Part shown: piece after piece, positions 25,170 to 35,803 of the stretch
Layout of the letters: every line of letters starts with the position of its first letter
Position numbering within the stretch: position 1 is the stretch's first letter
From: JAKACA01 sp963735115
GTDB taxonomy: Bacteria > Actinomycetota > Acidimicrobiia > Acidimicrobiales > Bog-793
Length of the DNA: 64,000 bases
NCBI GenBank assembly: GCA_963735115.1
Contig: CAVTJR010000003.1
Span: 806,001 to 870,000 of the forward strand
Direction: 5' to 3'
Notes under the pieces: model-generated
What the model was told of the DNA's origin: nothing
The model's input: only the letters and a program-made list of their open reading frames with translations
The model's database searches: none
Position numbers and translations under genes: made by a program

Positions 25170-25999
25170 CGGAGCTCGGCGAGCGCCGCCGCCAGCGGTT
25201 CGAGCACGTCAGGTGTGTGAGGAGGGCGGAGCTGAACGATGGCAAGGCCGACGCCTTCCTCACCGAGGGCGGAGGCCGCCGCCGCTGTCTCCGCCGGGTC
25301 GCCCTCGAAGCGGACGTGGCTCGAAAGGAGGATCTCCGAGGGGTTCCGACCGATGGCGGCGCAGTGCTCGTGAAGCACGTCGCGTTTGTGGGCGAACTCC
25401 TCCACGGTGCCCCCGACGAAGTTCCAATGCTGGGCGAAACGGGCCGCCGTCCGCAGTGTGCGCTGCTCGCCGCTGCCGCCGATGCAGACGGGCGGGTGGG
25501 GTCGTTGCACGGGCTTCGGGTTGCAGCGGGCGCTCGTCAGCTGAAAGTACCGTCCCGCGAACGACGTCGTGTCCTCACTGAGGAGCCCGATGATCACCTC
25601 GCACGCCTCCTCGAAGCGGTCACTGCGCTCGCGCGGGCTCCCGAGCGGAATGCCGTAGGCACCGGATTCCTCCTCGTTCCAACCGGCGCCGATCCCGATC
25701 TCGAGGCGACCGCCCGAGACGATGTCGAGCGTCGCCGCCATATTCGCCAGCACGGCGGGGTGCCGATAGTGGATGCCTGTTACGAGCGTGCCTAGTCGAA
25801 GCCGCTTGGTCGCCTGCGCCAAAGCGGTCAACGTCGTCCAACCTTCCAGGCAGTCCCCGGTCGAGTCCGAGAAGATGGGGTAGAAGTGGTCGAAGGTCCA
25901 ACCCGACTCGAACACCTCGATGTCGTCGGCAGCCGTCCACACGGCGAGCATGTCCGCCCAGCTCGTGTGCTGCGGAGCAGTCTTGAAGGCAAAGCGCAT
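25166..25999 (-). CDS. F420-dependent LLM-class oxidoreductase (TIGR03560-like)
   Basis: A 277-residue luciferase-like TIM-barrel oxidoreductase. Typical stretches are FESGWTFDHFYPIF, RLRLGTLVTGIHYRHPAVLA and RLEIGIGAGWNEEE, then RPHPPVCIGGSGEQRTLR. This subfamily is expected to use F420H2 for hydride transfer, but the substrate is unknown. ATG 25999 begins the family sequence. It is coupled to the DinB-like gene downstream by a 4-bp overlap. Confidence 0.9.
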   Translation of the reverse strand: MRFAFKTAPQHTSWADMLAVWTAADDIEVFESGWTFDHFYPIFSDSTGDCLEGWTTLTALAQATKRLRLGTLVTGIHYRHPAVLANMAATLDIVSGGRLEIGIGAGWNEEESGAYGIPLGSPRERSDRFEEACEVIIGLLSEDTTSFAGRYFQLTSARCNPKPVQRPHPPVCIGGSGEQRTLRTAARFAQHWNFVGGTVEEFAHKRDVLHEHCAAIGRNPSEILLSSHVRFEGDPAETAAAASALGEEGVGLAIVQLRPPHTPDVLEPLAAALAELR

Positions 26000-26045
26000 G
26001 CATCCAACTTAGGGTCTTGCGGGCGTGAAGGCGACGTCCCTCCGA

Positions 26046-26128
26046 GCTCGTCAGGATCAGGTCGTCGGGATCAGCTCGTCAGGATCAGCTCGTCAGGAGT
26101 CAGGCTCGTCAGGATCAGCTTGTCCGGG
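26046..26128. repeat. 14-bp tandem repeat, about six units
   Basis: The unit GCTCGTCAGGATCA starts at 26046, 26060, 26074, 26088 and 26104, with a partial copy after 26118; one unit is stretched to 16 bp. It sits upstream of the LLM gene start on one side and the MenB-like gene on the other. Unit length equals that of the arrays at 16.2 kb and 28.9 kb. Confidence 0.82.
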
Positions 26129-26141
26129 TGACCGCTTCGCC

Positions 26142-26235
26142 CTCAAGATTCGCTCCGGCACCGCTGCGGGGTTGAGAGTGAACAGCAGCTCAAGATTCGC
26201 TCCGGCACCGCTGCGGGGTTGAGAGTGAAAAGCAG
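26142..26235. repeat. 47-bp tandem duplication
   Basis: Copies at 26142-26188 and 26189-26235 differ at a single base (AACAGCAG against AAAAGCAG). The second copy ends 25 bp before the MenB-like start and 11 bp before its ribosome-binding site, so this is a recent duplication inside the probable promoter/leader region. Confidence 0.92.
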
Positions 26236-26260
26236 CATCCGGCGACGGGAGGACAGCGAC

Positions 26261-27059
26261 ATGGGAATCGACGACTTCACGGACATCACCTACGCCGTCG
26301 AAGAAGACACCTATGCACTGGTGACGATCGATCGGCCGGAGCGGCTCAACGCCTTCCGTGGCCGCACGGTTGACGAGCTCATCTCTGCCTTCAAGCACGC
26401 CTGGGTGGACGGGCGTGTGGCGGCCGTGATCCTCACGGGGTCAGGCGACCGAGCGTTCTGCAGCGGAGGCGACGTGAAGGAGCGGGCGGAGACGGGCGGC
26501 TACGGCGAGACGGAGTGGGGGACGTTCGAGATCGAGCGGCTGCACCGCATCATGCGCGACATCCCGAAGCCCGTCATCGCGGCGGTAAATGGAGTCGCCG
26601 TCGGAGGCGGCCACGTGCTGCACGTCCTCTGCGACCTGAGCGTGGCGGCCGAGCACGCCACATTCGGGCAGGCAGGGCCGCGGGTGGGGTCGTTCGACGC
26701 CGGTTTCGGGTCGGCTTATCTCGCCCGAGTCGTGGGCGAGAAGCGCGCCCGGCAGATTCTGGTTCCTCCTCGACCGATACGACGCTGCTACCGCAGAACG
26801 CTGGGGCCTTGTCAACGAGGTGGTACCGGCCGACGAGCTGCTCGAGACGGCGCGGGCTTGGGCACGCAAGATCGGCTCGTACTCGCCGACGGCACTCAAG
26901 TTCCTGAAGCACTCGTTCAACGCCGACACCGACCACATCGCCGGCATCTCGAACCTCGCCTTCGACGGGCTCGAGCTCTACGCCCATGGTGCCGAGGGCG
27001 AAGAGGGCGTGCAGGCATTCGCCGAGAAGCGGGCGCCCGACTTCCGCCGCTTCCGTTGA
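26261..27059 (+). pseudogene. MenB/BadI-like crotonase, interrupted by a frameshift
   Basis: The first 166 codons show RPERLNAFRGRTVDELI, GDRAFCSGGDVKER, VNGVAVGGGHVLHVLCDLS and GQAGPRVGSFDAGFGSAYLA, the pattern of dihydroxynaphthoyl-CoA synthase (MenB) and 2-ketocyclohexanecarboxyl-CoA hydrolase (BadI). One extra C at 26759 breaks the frame; without it the protein continues IWFLLDRYDAATAERWGLVN and ends PDFRRFR at 27059, about 265 residues. ATG 26261 is chosen over the ATG-less frame upstream because GGGAGGA (26247-26253) is well placed. MenB and BadI cannot be separated by eye; no menaquinone genes lie nearby. Confidence 0.85.
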
Positions 27060-27123
27060 GAGCGGTAACGGAGCGCCGAGGTGCGCGCCCGCCATCGGCC
27101 ACCTTTCTTGCTAGATCTGTCCT

Positions 27124-27999
27124 GTGAAAACTCCAGGCCGTCTCGGGTGCCCCGCTGTCAGCCTGCTGTGCCTGGCTGCCGTTGTGCTGGCGGGCTGCGG
27201 CAGCGGGCGCCGCGCGTCGGCCACCTCGACCTCGGCGGCTTCGTCTTCCAGCGCCACAACCACGACGGCGCCGCCCAGCACGACGACGACCACGACGTCA
27301 CCCATGCAGGCGCCGATGTCCCAGCCGACGGCCGAGCACCCACTGACCATCCTCGAGATCGGGGACTCGCTGGGGGAAGACCTCGGCTTCGGCCTCGGCG
27401 ACTACGTCTTTGCTTCGGACAGCTACGTGCACGTCATCCAAGCCGCCGTCGGTGACACGGGGCTGGCGCGGCCGGACTACTACGACTGGCCTGCCCACCT
27501 GGAGGCCGACCTCCGGCAATACCACCCCGGAGCCGTCATCGTCTTCCTCGGCGGGAACGACGGCCAGAGCTTCAACGTGAACGGTGAGTACGTCGGCTTT
27601 GGGACCTCGTTGTGGCATCGCGTGTACGCCGCCAGGGTGGCCCTTGTCATGCGCGAGTGTCTGGCCGCCGATGCTCGCGTGCTCTGGGTGGGGATGCCGA
27701 TCATGCAGGCGGCGTACTTGGCTGCCGAGATGCAGAAGATGAACGCCATCTACGAGGCGGAGGCGCGGCGACACCCGGGCGTGACCTACTTCCCGTCCTG
27801 GGCCGTGTTCGCCACCCCGCAGGGCGCCTACACGGCCTCGATCGTCGTCAATGGCGAAACGGAGCTACTCCGGGACCCCGATGGCGTCCACATCGCCAAC
27901 TACGGGGACGACCTGCTCGCCGTCGACCTCGTTGCTCCCATGGAGGCGGCCTGGGGCATCAAGCTCTTCCCTCGAGGACGTGCGGCGCCGAGTCCTTGA
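27124..27999 (+). CDS. SGNH/GDSL-like (DUF459-type) lipoprotein
   Basis: A 291-residue exported protein. The signal peptide ends with the lipobox VLAGC (Cys25), followed by 40 residues of Ser/Thr/Pro linker suited to the cell wall. The catalytic block follows: ILEIGDSLGEDLGFGLG near residue 76 (nucleophile Ser), VIVFLGGNDGQSF (Asn) and LLRDPDGVHIANYG (Asp and His). These are the SGNH triad positions, so esterase or O-acyl/deacyl transfer on envelope glycans is likely. GTG 27124 is the start. The CAP-like gene lies 100 bp downstream with its own upstream block. Confidence 0.85.
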   Translation: MKTPGRLGCPAVSLLCLAAVVLAGCGSGRRASATSTSAASSSSATTTTAPPSTTTTTTSPMQAPMSQPTAEHPLTILEIGDSLGEDLGFGLGDYVFASDSYVHVIQAAVGDTGLARPDYYDWPAHLEADLRQYHPGAVIVFLGGNDGQSFNVNGEYVGFGTSLWHRVYAARVALVMRECLAADARVLWVGMPIMQAAYLAAEMQKMNAIYEAEARRHPGVTYFPSWAVFATPQGAYTASIVVNGETELLRDPDGVHIANYGDDLLAVDLVAPMEAAWGIKLFPRGRAAPSP

Positions 28000-28048
28000 C
28001 TACGGTGTTTCGGACGCCGGCCTTCCCCGCTGGCGCTTCCACCGACCA

Positions 28049-28092
28049 CTCAGCGGGCGAAATCCACCCGCGGAGCCCTTACGGCACCGATA
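28049..28092 (+). promoter_or_regulatory. 44-nt upstream block of CAP-like gene 1 (shared with gene 2)
   Basis: The block starts CTCAGCGGGCGAA and ends GGCACCGATA, with exactly 21 nt between the conserved ends, then 7 nt to ATG 28100. The second CAP-like gene has the same elements at identical spacing (33382-33425). CCGATA just before the start resembles the -10 of sigma-28/WhiG-type promoters (GCCGATAA), and CGGGCGAA could be an upstream recognition element. Function inferred from conservation between the two loci. Confidence 0.55.
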
Positions 28093-28099
28093 CTTGAGC

Positions 28100-28933
28100 A
28101 TGGGGAGCGGAGGTCTCGTGCGAATCGCAACGTCTCTTGCGGTGGCAGCCGGCCTGGCCCTCGGTGTCACCGCCCCCACCATCGGCCCGGCCACCCTCGC
28201 CGGAGGCCAGGTCATCGGGAAGCACGGCGTGAAGATGAGCTTGCCGAGATCGATCGCCCCTCACCCCGTCTTCCTGCGGCGAGGGGTCTGCGGTGCTTCG
28301 CGGGCGAACGATACGGCGGCCTGCAACGGCGCCATCCTGCGGGCCATCGACCGTGCCCGCCGATCCGAGCCGCTCGGGCGCCTTCCCGCCACCTTCGACC
28401 TTGCCGCCTTCGACAGGCTGAGCGGAGCCGAGCAGATGTTCGCCATCGCCGACATCGAGCGCACGGCTCGTGGCCTGCCACCCATGGCCGGAATGACCGC
28501 CCAGCTGGATGCCATGGCCACCACGTCGGCGGTCGAGCAGATCGACCCGTCGATCAGCCTCCCGCTCCACCTGCGAAAAGGCGGAACCGCCACCACCTAC
28601 GGTTCGAACTTTGCCGAAGGTACCGCCAACGCGCTCGGGGCGGACTACTTCTGGATGTACGACGACGGTCTCCATTCCCCGAACCCCACCTGCACGAAGT
28701 CGAAGCGGACGGGATGCTGGGCGCACCGCAAGAACGTCCTCGATGACTACGAGAGCTCGGCCTTGTGCCCGCCGGGATCGTCGGTCCACCTTCTCATGGG
28801 TGCGGCCGTGGTCACCTCGCGAGTCATGTTCAGCCCTGCGGTAACCGAGATATTCGTGAACGACTGCGGGGCGCTGCCGAGCGGTGTGGTCTTCACCTGG
28901 TCGGACGTGGAGCGGCTGGTCTTCGGGACCTGA
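28100..28933 (+). CDS. Secreted CAP/SCP-like protein, paralog 1
   Basis: A 277-residue exported protein with a signal peptide (IATSLAVAAGLALGVTAP) and no lipobox. The body has LPRSIAPHPVFLRRGVCG, FAIADIERTARGLPPMAG (an N-terminal CAP-like helix), YFWMYDDGLHSPNPTC, GCWAHRKNVL and a C-terminal LVFGT. Several Cys suggest disulfides outside the cell. The arrangement of helix, Trp/His block and GCW-HR motif resembles CAP domains, but the assignment is by eye. ATG 28100 is chosen because the shared upstream block ends 7 nt before it. Paralog 2 is at 33.4 kb. Confidence 0.75.
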   Translation: MGSGGLVRIATSLAVAAGLALGVTAPTIGPATLAGGQVIGKHGVKMSLPRSIAPHPVFLRRGVCGASRANDTAACNGAILRAIDRARRSEPLGRLPATFDLAAFDRLSGAEQMFAIADIERTARGLPPMAGMTAQLDAMATTSAVEQIDPSISLPLHLRKGGTATTYGSNFAEGTANALGADYFWMYDDGLHSPNPTCTKSKRTGCWAHRKNVLDDYESSALCPPGSSVHLLMGAAVVTSRVMFSPAVTEIFVNDCGALPSGVVFTWSDVERLVFGT

Positions 28934-28936
28934 TGG

Positions 28937-28988
28937 ATCCATGGCGGGTGATCCATGGCGGGTGATCCAGCGGGTGATCCACGGCGGG
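28937..28988. repeat. 12-14-bp tandem repeat after CAP-like gene 1
   Basis: Units ATCCATGGCGGGTG at 28937 and 28951 are followed by two 12-bp variants at 28965 and 28977. It occupies most of the 78 bp between convergent genes. Confidence 0.75.
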
Positions 28989-29011
28989 CCCCTTCGGGCC
29001 GGCTCCGGCCC
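28987..29011. terminator. GC-rich hairpins between convergent genes
   Basis: GGGCCGG (28996-29002) and CCGGCCC (29005-29011) pair across two bases, and GGCCC/GGGCC (28987-28991, 28996-29000) can form an alternative stem. There is no T-run. A bidirectional termination role is inferred from placement immediately beside the ABC exporter stop. Confidence 0.35.
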
Positions 29012-30951
29012 TCAGGGATGTGAGCCCGAGCCGGCCGTCTCGCCCTCCGCCTGACGCACCCAGGTCGAGTACATCTCTGCATAGCGACCGCCGGAGGCCA
29101 CGAGGGCGTCATGGGAGCCGGACTCGACGATCTCGCCGCCCTCGACCACGACGATGCGATCCGCCTTCATCGCGGTCGAGAGACGGTGGGCGATCAGGAC
29201 AGCCGTCCGTGCCTCGAGGAGCACGTCGAGTGCCGCTTCGATCTTGGTCTCCGACTGGAGGTCGAGATTCGACGTGGCCTCGTCGAGCACGAGCACCCGC
29301 GGCTGGGCGAGGAACGCCCGTGCGAGGGCCAGCAGTTGGCGTTCACCAGAGGAGAGGGATTGGCCCCGCTCGTGCACGACTGAGTCGAGTCCGTTCGGCA
29401 AGCGGTCAACGACGTCGCTCAGGCCCACCGCCCGCACCGCCTCCAGCACCTCGTCCTTGGACGCCGAGGGTCGGGCGAAGGAGATGTTGTCGCGAACCGT
29501 GCCGGCGAAGAGGAAAGGCTCTTGTGGCACGACGCCGAGCTGGCTCCGGAGCGAGATGAAGGTGACGTCCCGTAGGTCGTAGCCGTCGATGAGGACCCGT
29601 CCCTCGGTCGGATCGTAGAAACGCGTGATCAGCTTCGCCAGGGTCGACTTCCCCGCCCCGGTCGAGCCGACAAAAGCCACCGTCTCCCCGGGAGCGATGC
29701 GGAGGTTGACGTCGTGGATCACCGGTACGGCGGGGTCGTAGCCGAAGGTCACATGGTCGAAGACGATCTCGCCCTCGATCGCCGGCAGCTCGATCGCATC
29801 GGGTTTCTCAGTCACTTCTGGCGACGTCTCCAGCAGCCCGCGGAGCTTGAAAACAGAGGCCTGACCCTGCTGATAGGTGTTGTACTGCTGCACGAGCAGC
29901 TGGATGGGGGCGAGGAAGCGGTTCAGGTAGAGGAAGAAACCCACGAGCACGCCGAGCGACAGGGTGTGGCGGAGCACCATGTCGCCGCCGATGCCGAGGA
30001 GGGCCGCCGTGCCGAGGACCCCGAGCATCTGGGTCCCCGGACCGTAGATGGCGTTGATGCGGGCCGTGTAGTCGTTGGCGTCGCGGTAGGCGCCGACGAC
30101 GTTGCGGTGGTGGACGACGTTGTGGCGCTGACGGTTGTGCGCCGTGACGATGCGGACGCCGTGAAGGCTCTCCGACAGGTCGGCGAGCACGTTGGCGATG
30201 CCGTCGCGGACCTTGTCGTAACCGCGCTCGGAGGCAATGCGGAACCAGATGGAGAGTACCGTCAGGACCGGGACGATGATCACGACGGTGATGAAGGCCA
30301 GGCGGACGTTCCAGGCGAAGAGCCTCACCGTGATGACGACCATCGTGAGGCCCTGGATGGCGAACTGGGCGAGACCGTCCTGCAGTAGCTGTTGCAGGTT
30401 CTCGATGTCGCTCGTCATCCTGCTCATGATCACGCCCGCCTTCTCGGCGGTGAAGTAACCGAGCGAGAGCCGCTGCAGGTGCGTGAACACCTTGATGCGA
30501 AGGTCGTTCATGACCCAGGCGGCAAGGCGCCCCGTCACTTTCACCTGGGCGCGCTGGGAGAAGGCGCTGATGGCTACGAAGACGAGATAGACGGCGGCGG
30601 CGATGACGACCACCGTGAGCCGTTCGTGGCCGGGGCTCATGCCGTGGTCGATGGCGTATTCGGTGATCGAGGGACCCGCCTGGGTGGCGACAGCGATCAC
30701 GACGACGAGGACGGCCGCCAGCCAGAGCATGCCCGGGTACTCGGTCATGAGGCGCCAGAGCGTGAGGCGGCGCTTCTCCTCCTCCGACGGGATCTGAGAG
30801 AAGGCGACGGTGGGCTCTGGGTGGTCGGTTTCTTCGGCGAGGAGCTGATCGACGCCGGCTTGCAGCTCCGACGGGATGCCGCCGAAGGGAAGGCCGGGAG
30901 CTGCCGGCCGGCCCATCGGCGCCCCGCCGCCGAACATGGGTGCTCCCCCCA

Positions 30952-30955
<4 letters not shown>
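29012..30955 (-). CDS. ABC exporter half-transporter, membrane plus ATPase domains (second gene of pair)
   Basis: A 647-residue multidrug/lipid exporter-type subunit. A Gly/Met/Pro-rich N-terminal tail precedes six helices (about 90-380), then the ATPase: Walker A GSTGAGKST, signature LSSGERQLLALARA, Walker B VLVLDEATSNLD and the His switch IAHRLST. It overlaps the preceding exporter gene by 4 bp, so the two likely form a heterodimer. The signature has LSSGE rather than LSGGQ. Substrate unknown; MarR-type regulation is suggested by the operon. Confidence 0.93.
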
Positions 30956-32864
<1,909 letters not shown>

Positions 32865-32865
<1 letters not shown>

Positions 32866-33320
32866 CAGGTGGCCGCCTTGGCACGGTGCCAGTTGAAGAG
32901 CGCCTTGCCCCATCGCGAGAGGTCGCGCATCGCCTGGTCGGCCTCGTCCTCGTCGTCGAGGTAGGCAGCGATGGAAGCCAGGCGCGCCTCCACGGACCGG
33001 TCGGCGGACGTCAACACAGCGCGGCCGTCGTCCGTGATGCCGTGCGTGACCTGCCGGCGATCGTCCTCGTCGTGCGTGCGGACGACGAAACCCTTGCTCA
33101 CCAGGACATCCACGACGCCAGTGATGCTCGGCCGCCGGACGTCGAGGCGGTCGGCCATGTACGACGGCAGCGCCATTCCCTCCGCGAGCAGGCCGAGCAC
33201 CCGGTATTGCGAGAGTGACAGGTCGCACTCGGCCAGGCACACCTCGACCTGACGGGCGATGAAGGCGGCGATGCGTCCCGCCCCGAGAGCAGGGCGCTTG
33301 GCTACTTGTTCGGTCGTCAC
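32865..33320 (-). CDS. MarR-family transcriptional regulator of the exporter operon
   Basis: A 151-residue winged-helix protein: SLSQYRVLGLLAEG, then recognition-helix region MADRLDVRRPSITGVVDVLVSKG, wing VRTHDEDDRRQVTHGITDDG and a long C-terminal dimer helix. It is the first gene of a three-gene operon with two exporter subunits and likely represses it until a ligand binds. TACACT (complement of 33325-33330) lies 4 nt before ATG, so the message is probably leaderless. Nearby repeats of CTAAC (33321-33345, minus strand) could be its operator. Confidence 0.9.
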
Positions 33321-33381
33321 ATAGTTAGTGTATCGAACCGTTAGGAGTGAGCGGCACTGGTCCTACGGCTCTGCAGCCACT

Positions 33382-33425
33382 CTGAGCGGGCGAATAACTA
33401 CAGAGGGCGTTCACAGGCGCCGATA
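33382..33425 (+). promoter_or_regulatory. 44-nt upstream block of CAP-like gene 2 (shared with gene 1)
   Basis: The block starts CTGAGCGGGCGAA and ends GGCGCCGATA with identical internal length to the copy at 28049-28092, then 7 nt to ATG 33433. Here the last part reads GCCGATAA, an exact sigma-28-type -10. A TAAC-containing segment follows GCGGGCGAA, but the spacing to GCCGATAA is longer than the 15-16 nt usual for sigma-28, so sigma factor identity is open. Confidence 0.55.
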
Positions 33426-33432
33426 AGGGGGT

Positions 33433-34269
33433 ATGGCTCGCGGCGCGCCGTCGGTGCGATCGATCTTCCGGTCGTTGTCGTGCTCCAGCCTCCTCGTAGT
33501 GGGCGTCTCCTCCGGCACTCTCGCCGGCGTCAGCTCAGCGACAGTTGCGGTGGCGCCCCACAAGGTGAAGATGAGCCTGCCCCGCTCGATCCCGCCGAAG
33601 CCGGTGTTTCTCACCGCTGGCGTCTGCGGCTACTTCGGTCCGAACAACGCGGCCACGTGCAACGCCGGCGTCCTCAAGGCGATCAACAACGCCCGCCGAA
33701 CCGAGCCGCTCGGCCCCGTGCCGAAGACCTTCGACCTGGCGGCGTTCGACAGGCTCTCGCGTCCCGCCCAGATCTTCGCCATCGCCGACATCGAGCGCAC
33801 CGCCCGTGGACTGCCGCCCATGGCGGGCTTGACGTCCCAGCTGGATGCCATCGCCGAGAGAGCTGCCGTTGCGCAGACCGATCCCAACCCGAAGGTCCCT
33901 CTGCACATCACCCGGGGTGGAACCGCCACGGCCTACGGTTCCAACTGGGCCGAGGGCGCCCCGAACCCGCTGGCGGCTGATTACTACTGGATGTACGACG
34001 ACGGGCTCAACTCACCCAATGCCACGTGCACCAAGCAGAACCGGACGTCCTGCTGGGGGCACCGGGAGAACATCCTCTTCGACTGGGAGAAGCCCGCCTA
34101 TTGCGTGAGCGGCTCCGCCGTCAACCTCCTCATGGGTGTGGCCGAGGTGACCAAGGGGGTCGCATTCAGCCCTTCCATCACCGAACTGTTCGTCAACGAC
34201 TGCGGGCGACTGCCCACCCGCATGCTCGTTACATGGCCGCAGGTTGAAAAGGTGATATTCGGGCACTGA
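33433..34269 (+). CDS. Secreted CAP/SCP-like protein, paralog 2
   Basis: A 278-residue exported protein strongly similar to the one at 28.1 kb throughout: KMSLPRSIPPKPVFL, FAIADIERTARGLPPMAG, YWMYDDGLNSPNATCTK, SCWGHRENIL and C-terminal VIFGH. The signal peptide spans roughly residues 10-42. The two copies differ in their N-terminal signal and in surface loops, suggesting divergence after an older duplication. Position next to the exporter regulator and the shared upstream block suggest they are expressed together. Function unknown. Confidence 0.75.
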   Translation: MARGAPSVRSIFRSLSCSSLLVVGVSSGTLAGVSSATVAVAPHKVKMSLPRSIPPKPVFLTAGVCGYFGPNNAATCNAGVLKAINNARRTEPLGPVPKTFDLAAFDRLSRPAQIFAIADIERTARGLPPMAGLTSQLDAIAERAAVAQTDPNPKVPLHITRGGTATAYGSNWAEGAPNPLAADYYWMYDDGLNSPNATCTKQNRTSCWGHRENILFDWEKPAYCVSGSAVNLLMGVAEVTKGVAFSPSITELFVNDCGRLPTRMLVTWPQVEKVIFGH

Positions 34270-34338
34270 TCTGCGGGTACCGATCTCACCGAGGAGCCCG
34301 CGGGCGTACTCGGGGAGCAAGCAAGTGCGGGAACCGGG

Positions 34339-34370
34339 ACACGGGCCGGCCGGGCGGAAGGCCGGCCCGT
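34339..34370 (+). terminator. Strong stem-loop after CAP-like gene 2
   Basis: CACGGGCCGGCC (34339-34350) and GGCCGGCCCGTG (34359-34370) are perfect 12-bp arms around GGGCGGAA. It lies 69 bp after the stop and is followed by ATCCATTTCG, only a weak T-tract. A terminator is the simplest reading. Confidence 0.6.
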
Positions 34371-34404
34371 GATCCATTTCGAGCATCGACGGGACGGGTC
34401 CTGG

Positions 34405-34531
34405 CCTCGGTCCCGCGCCAGCCTTGCGCCCGGCCCTCAACCTCGGTCCCGCGCCAGCCTTGCGCCCGGCCCTCAACCTCGGTCCCGCGCCAGCGTTGCG
34501 CCCGGCCCTCAAACTCGGTCCCGCGCCAGCT
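34405..34531. repeat. 36-bp tandem repeat, three and a half units
   Basis: Units start at 34405, 34441 and 34477 (core CCTCGGTCCCGCGCCAGC), with a partial fourth from 34513. The first two are identical; the third differs by a base. The 338 bp between the CAP-like gene 2 and the MarR-type gene hold this array and the stem-loop before it; I see no gene there although two frames stay open because 36 is a multiple of three. Confidence 0.88.
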
Positions 34532-34607
34532 CCCGTCTTGACCTCAACTCAGCCTCGACTCTGGGTGAGGGCCCCGGCTCGGCCCCGCCTCACCTTGGCG
34601 CTTCAGG

Positions 34608-35207
34608 TCAGCCCGCCTCGAAGGCCTCTCCTGGGCACGATTCCTCTCCAGGGCACGACTCGGCCGCTTCGTCCTGCCATCCGATCTCCTCCCGATCGCA
34701 GGCGTCGGATCCGTCGTCAACCGGCTCGAGCCGAGCGAGGACCGCTTCCGAGATCGCCGTGATGGCGTCGAGCTGCTCAGATGTGAGCGCCGAGACGAAC
34801 CAGCGGCGCACCTGCTCGACATGGAAGGGAGCTGCTGACTCGATGGCCGCTCTCCCGGCGGGGGTCAAGGCAACAAAGGCCCCCCGGTTGTCCGATGGGC
34901 AGATTTGCCGCTCAACGAGTCCGCGTCGCTCCATGCGGGTGAGGTGATGCGAGAGCCGGCTCTTCTCCCAGTCCGCGGCGCCACCGAGCTCGAAGGGTCG
35001 CAGGCGCCCGTCCGGCGCCTCGGACAGGTGCACGAGTACCGCGTAGTCAGCGTCGGAAAGCCCCGTCTCCTGCTGCAGCTCCTTGCGGAGCACGCGACGT
35101 AGCTGCGACTGCATGGCAAGGAAGCTCCGCCAGCCACGGTTCTCGCGCTCGTCCAACCATCTGGGAGCCTGCCCAGGCGATGTTGCACGGCTCTCGGCGC
35201 CATTCAT
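34608..35207 (-). CDS. MarR-family transcriptional regulator with acidic tail
   Basis: A 199-residue winged-helix protein: GLSDADYAVLVHLSEAPDG, LGGAADWEKSRLSHHLTRME (recognition region), GLVERQICPSDNRGAFVALT (wing), LTPAGRAAIESAAPFHVEQV and a dimerisation helix. A 25-residue C-terminal tail is rich in Glu, Ser and Cys with a repeated SCPGE. No gene is obviously co-transcribed with it, so its target is unknown. Start ATG 35207 is supported by family length. Confidence 0.87.
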   Translation of the reverse strand: MNGAESRATSPGQAPRWLDERENRGWRSFLAMQSQLRRVLRKELQQETGLSDADYAVLVHLSEAPDGRLRPFELGGAADWEKSRLSHHLTRMERRGLVERQICPSDNRGAFVALTPAGRAAIESAAPFHVEQVRRWFVSALTSEQLDAITAISEAVLARLEPVDDGSDACDREEIGWQDEAAESCPGEESCPGEAFEAG

Positions 35208-35313
35208 GGCCTCGCCCCCTTCATCAGTGCCAGCATACAGGCGGCCTGTAGTTGATGTATCAACGAGTAGCCGATTGCGGAACCGACGCGCTGGTCAGCT
35301 ACCTGAACCTCAG

Positions 35314-35715
35314 CTACCTGAACCAGATGCGTTGGTACTCGCGGCTCTGCGGGTGCACCAAGGCGGCGATGAGCGCAGCCTCGAACAACAAGTTGAAGAT
35401 ATCGGTCGGCACCACTCCGTAGCGGATGAGCACGAACAGCTGGAGGACCACCGGCAGCAGGGCGACACCAAGGCCGAGGCGATACCCCCACTTGCGGGAG
35501 TTGGCGATCCCGAAGGCGCCAAGGATCTGCCCGAGAAGGACGGCAATCCAGAGCACCGTGATGACGTAGAGCCAGAGACCCCCTGTCCCGAGCGGCAGGA
35601 ACCCCCCGCTGAACAACATCCGAAGGAGCTCGATGACTGCGTTCGTGTAGAGGAGAATCTGGGCGAGTTGCAGCGTCTGCGGCTGCCCGGCGTTGTACCA
35701 GCGCTGTAACTCCAT
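35314..35715 (-). CDS. Small four-helix membrane protein of unknown function
   Basis: A 133-residue protein with four hydrophobic segments (around residues 12-35, 43-68, 76-100 and 105-122). I recognise no family. ATG 35715 is chosen because hydrophobic, membrane-like sequence begins soon after it, whereas the upstream extension to 36003 is the reverse of the next gene. It diverges from the gene at 35804 with 88 bp between the starts. Confidence 0.65.
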   Translation of the reverse strand: MELQRWYNAGQPQTLQLAQILLYTNAVIELLRMLFSGGFLPLGTGGLWLYVITVLWIAVLLGQILGAFGIANSRKWGYRLGLGVALLPVVLQLFVLIRYGVVPTDIFNLLFEAALIAALVHPQSREYQRIWFR

Positions 35716-35803
35716 GCCCAAGTCTCGCAGTTCACGCCCGATGGGGTCGGGCGGGACGCCCAGGCGGCGAAGTGACGGCGGCGAGGTGGCGTAGGGTGGT
35801 GAG

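Noticed and set aside
28049..28099. Riboswitch upstream of the CAP-like genes
   Set aside because: Only 7 nt separate the conserved block from the ATG, too little for a leader RNA; a promoter is more plausible.
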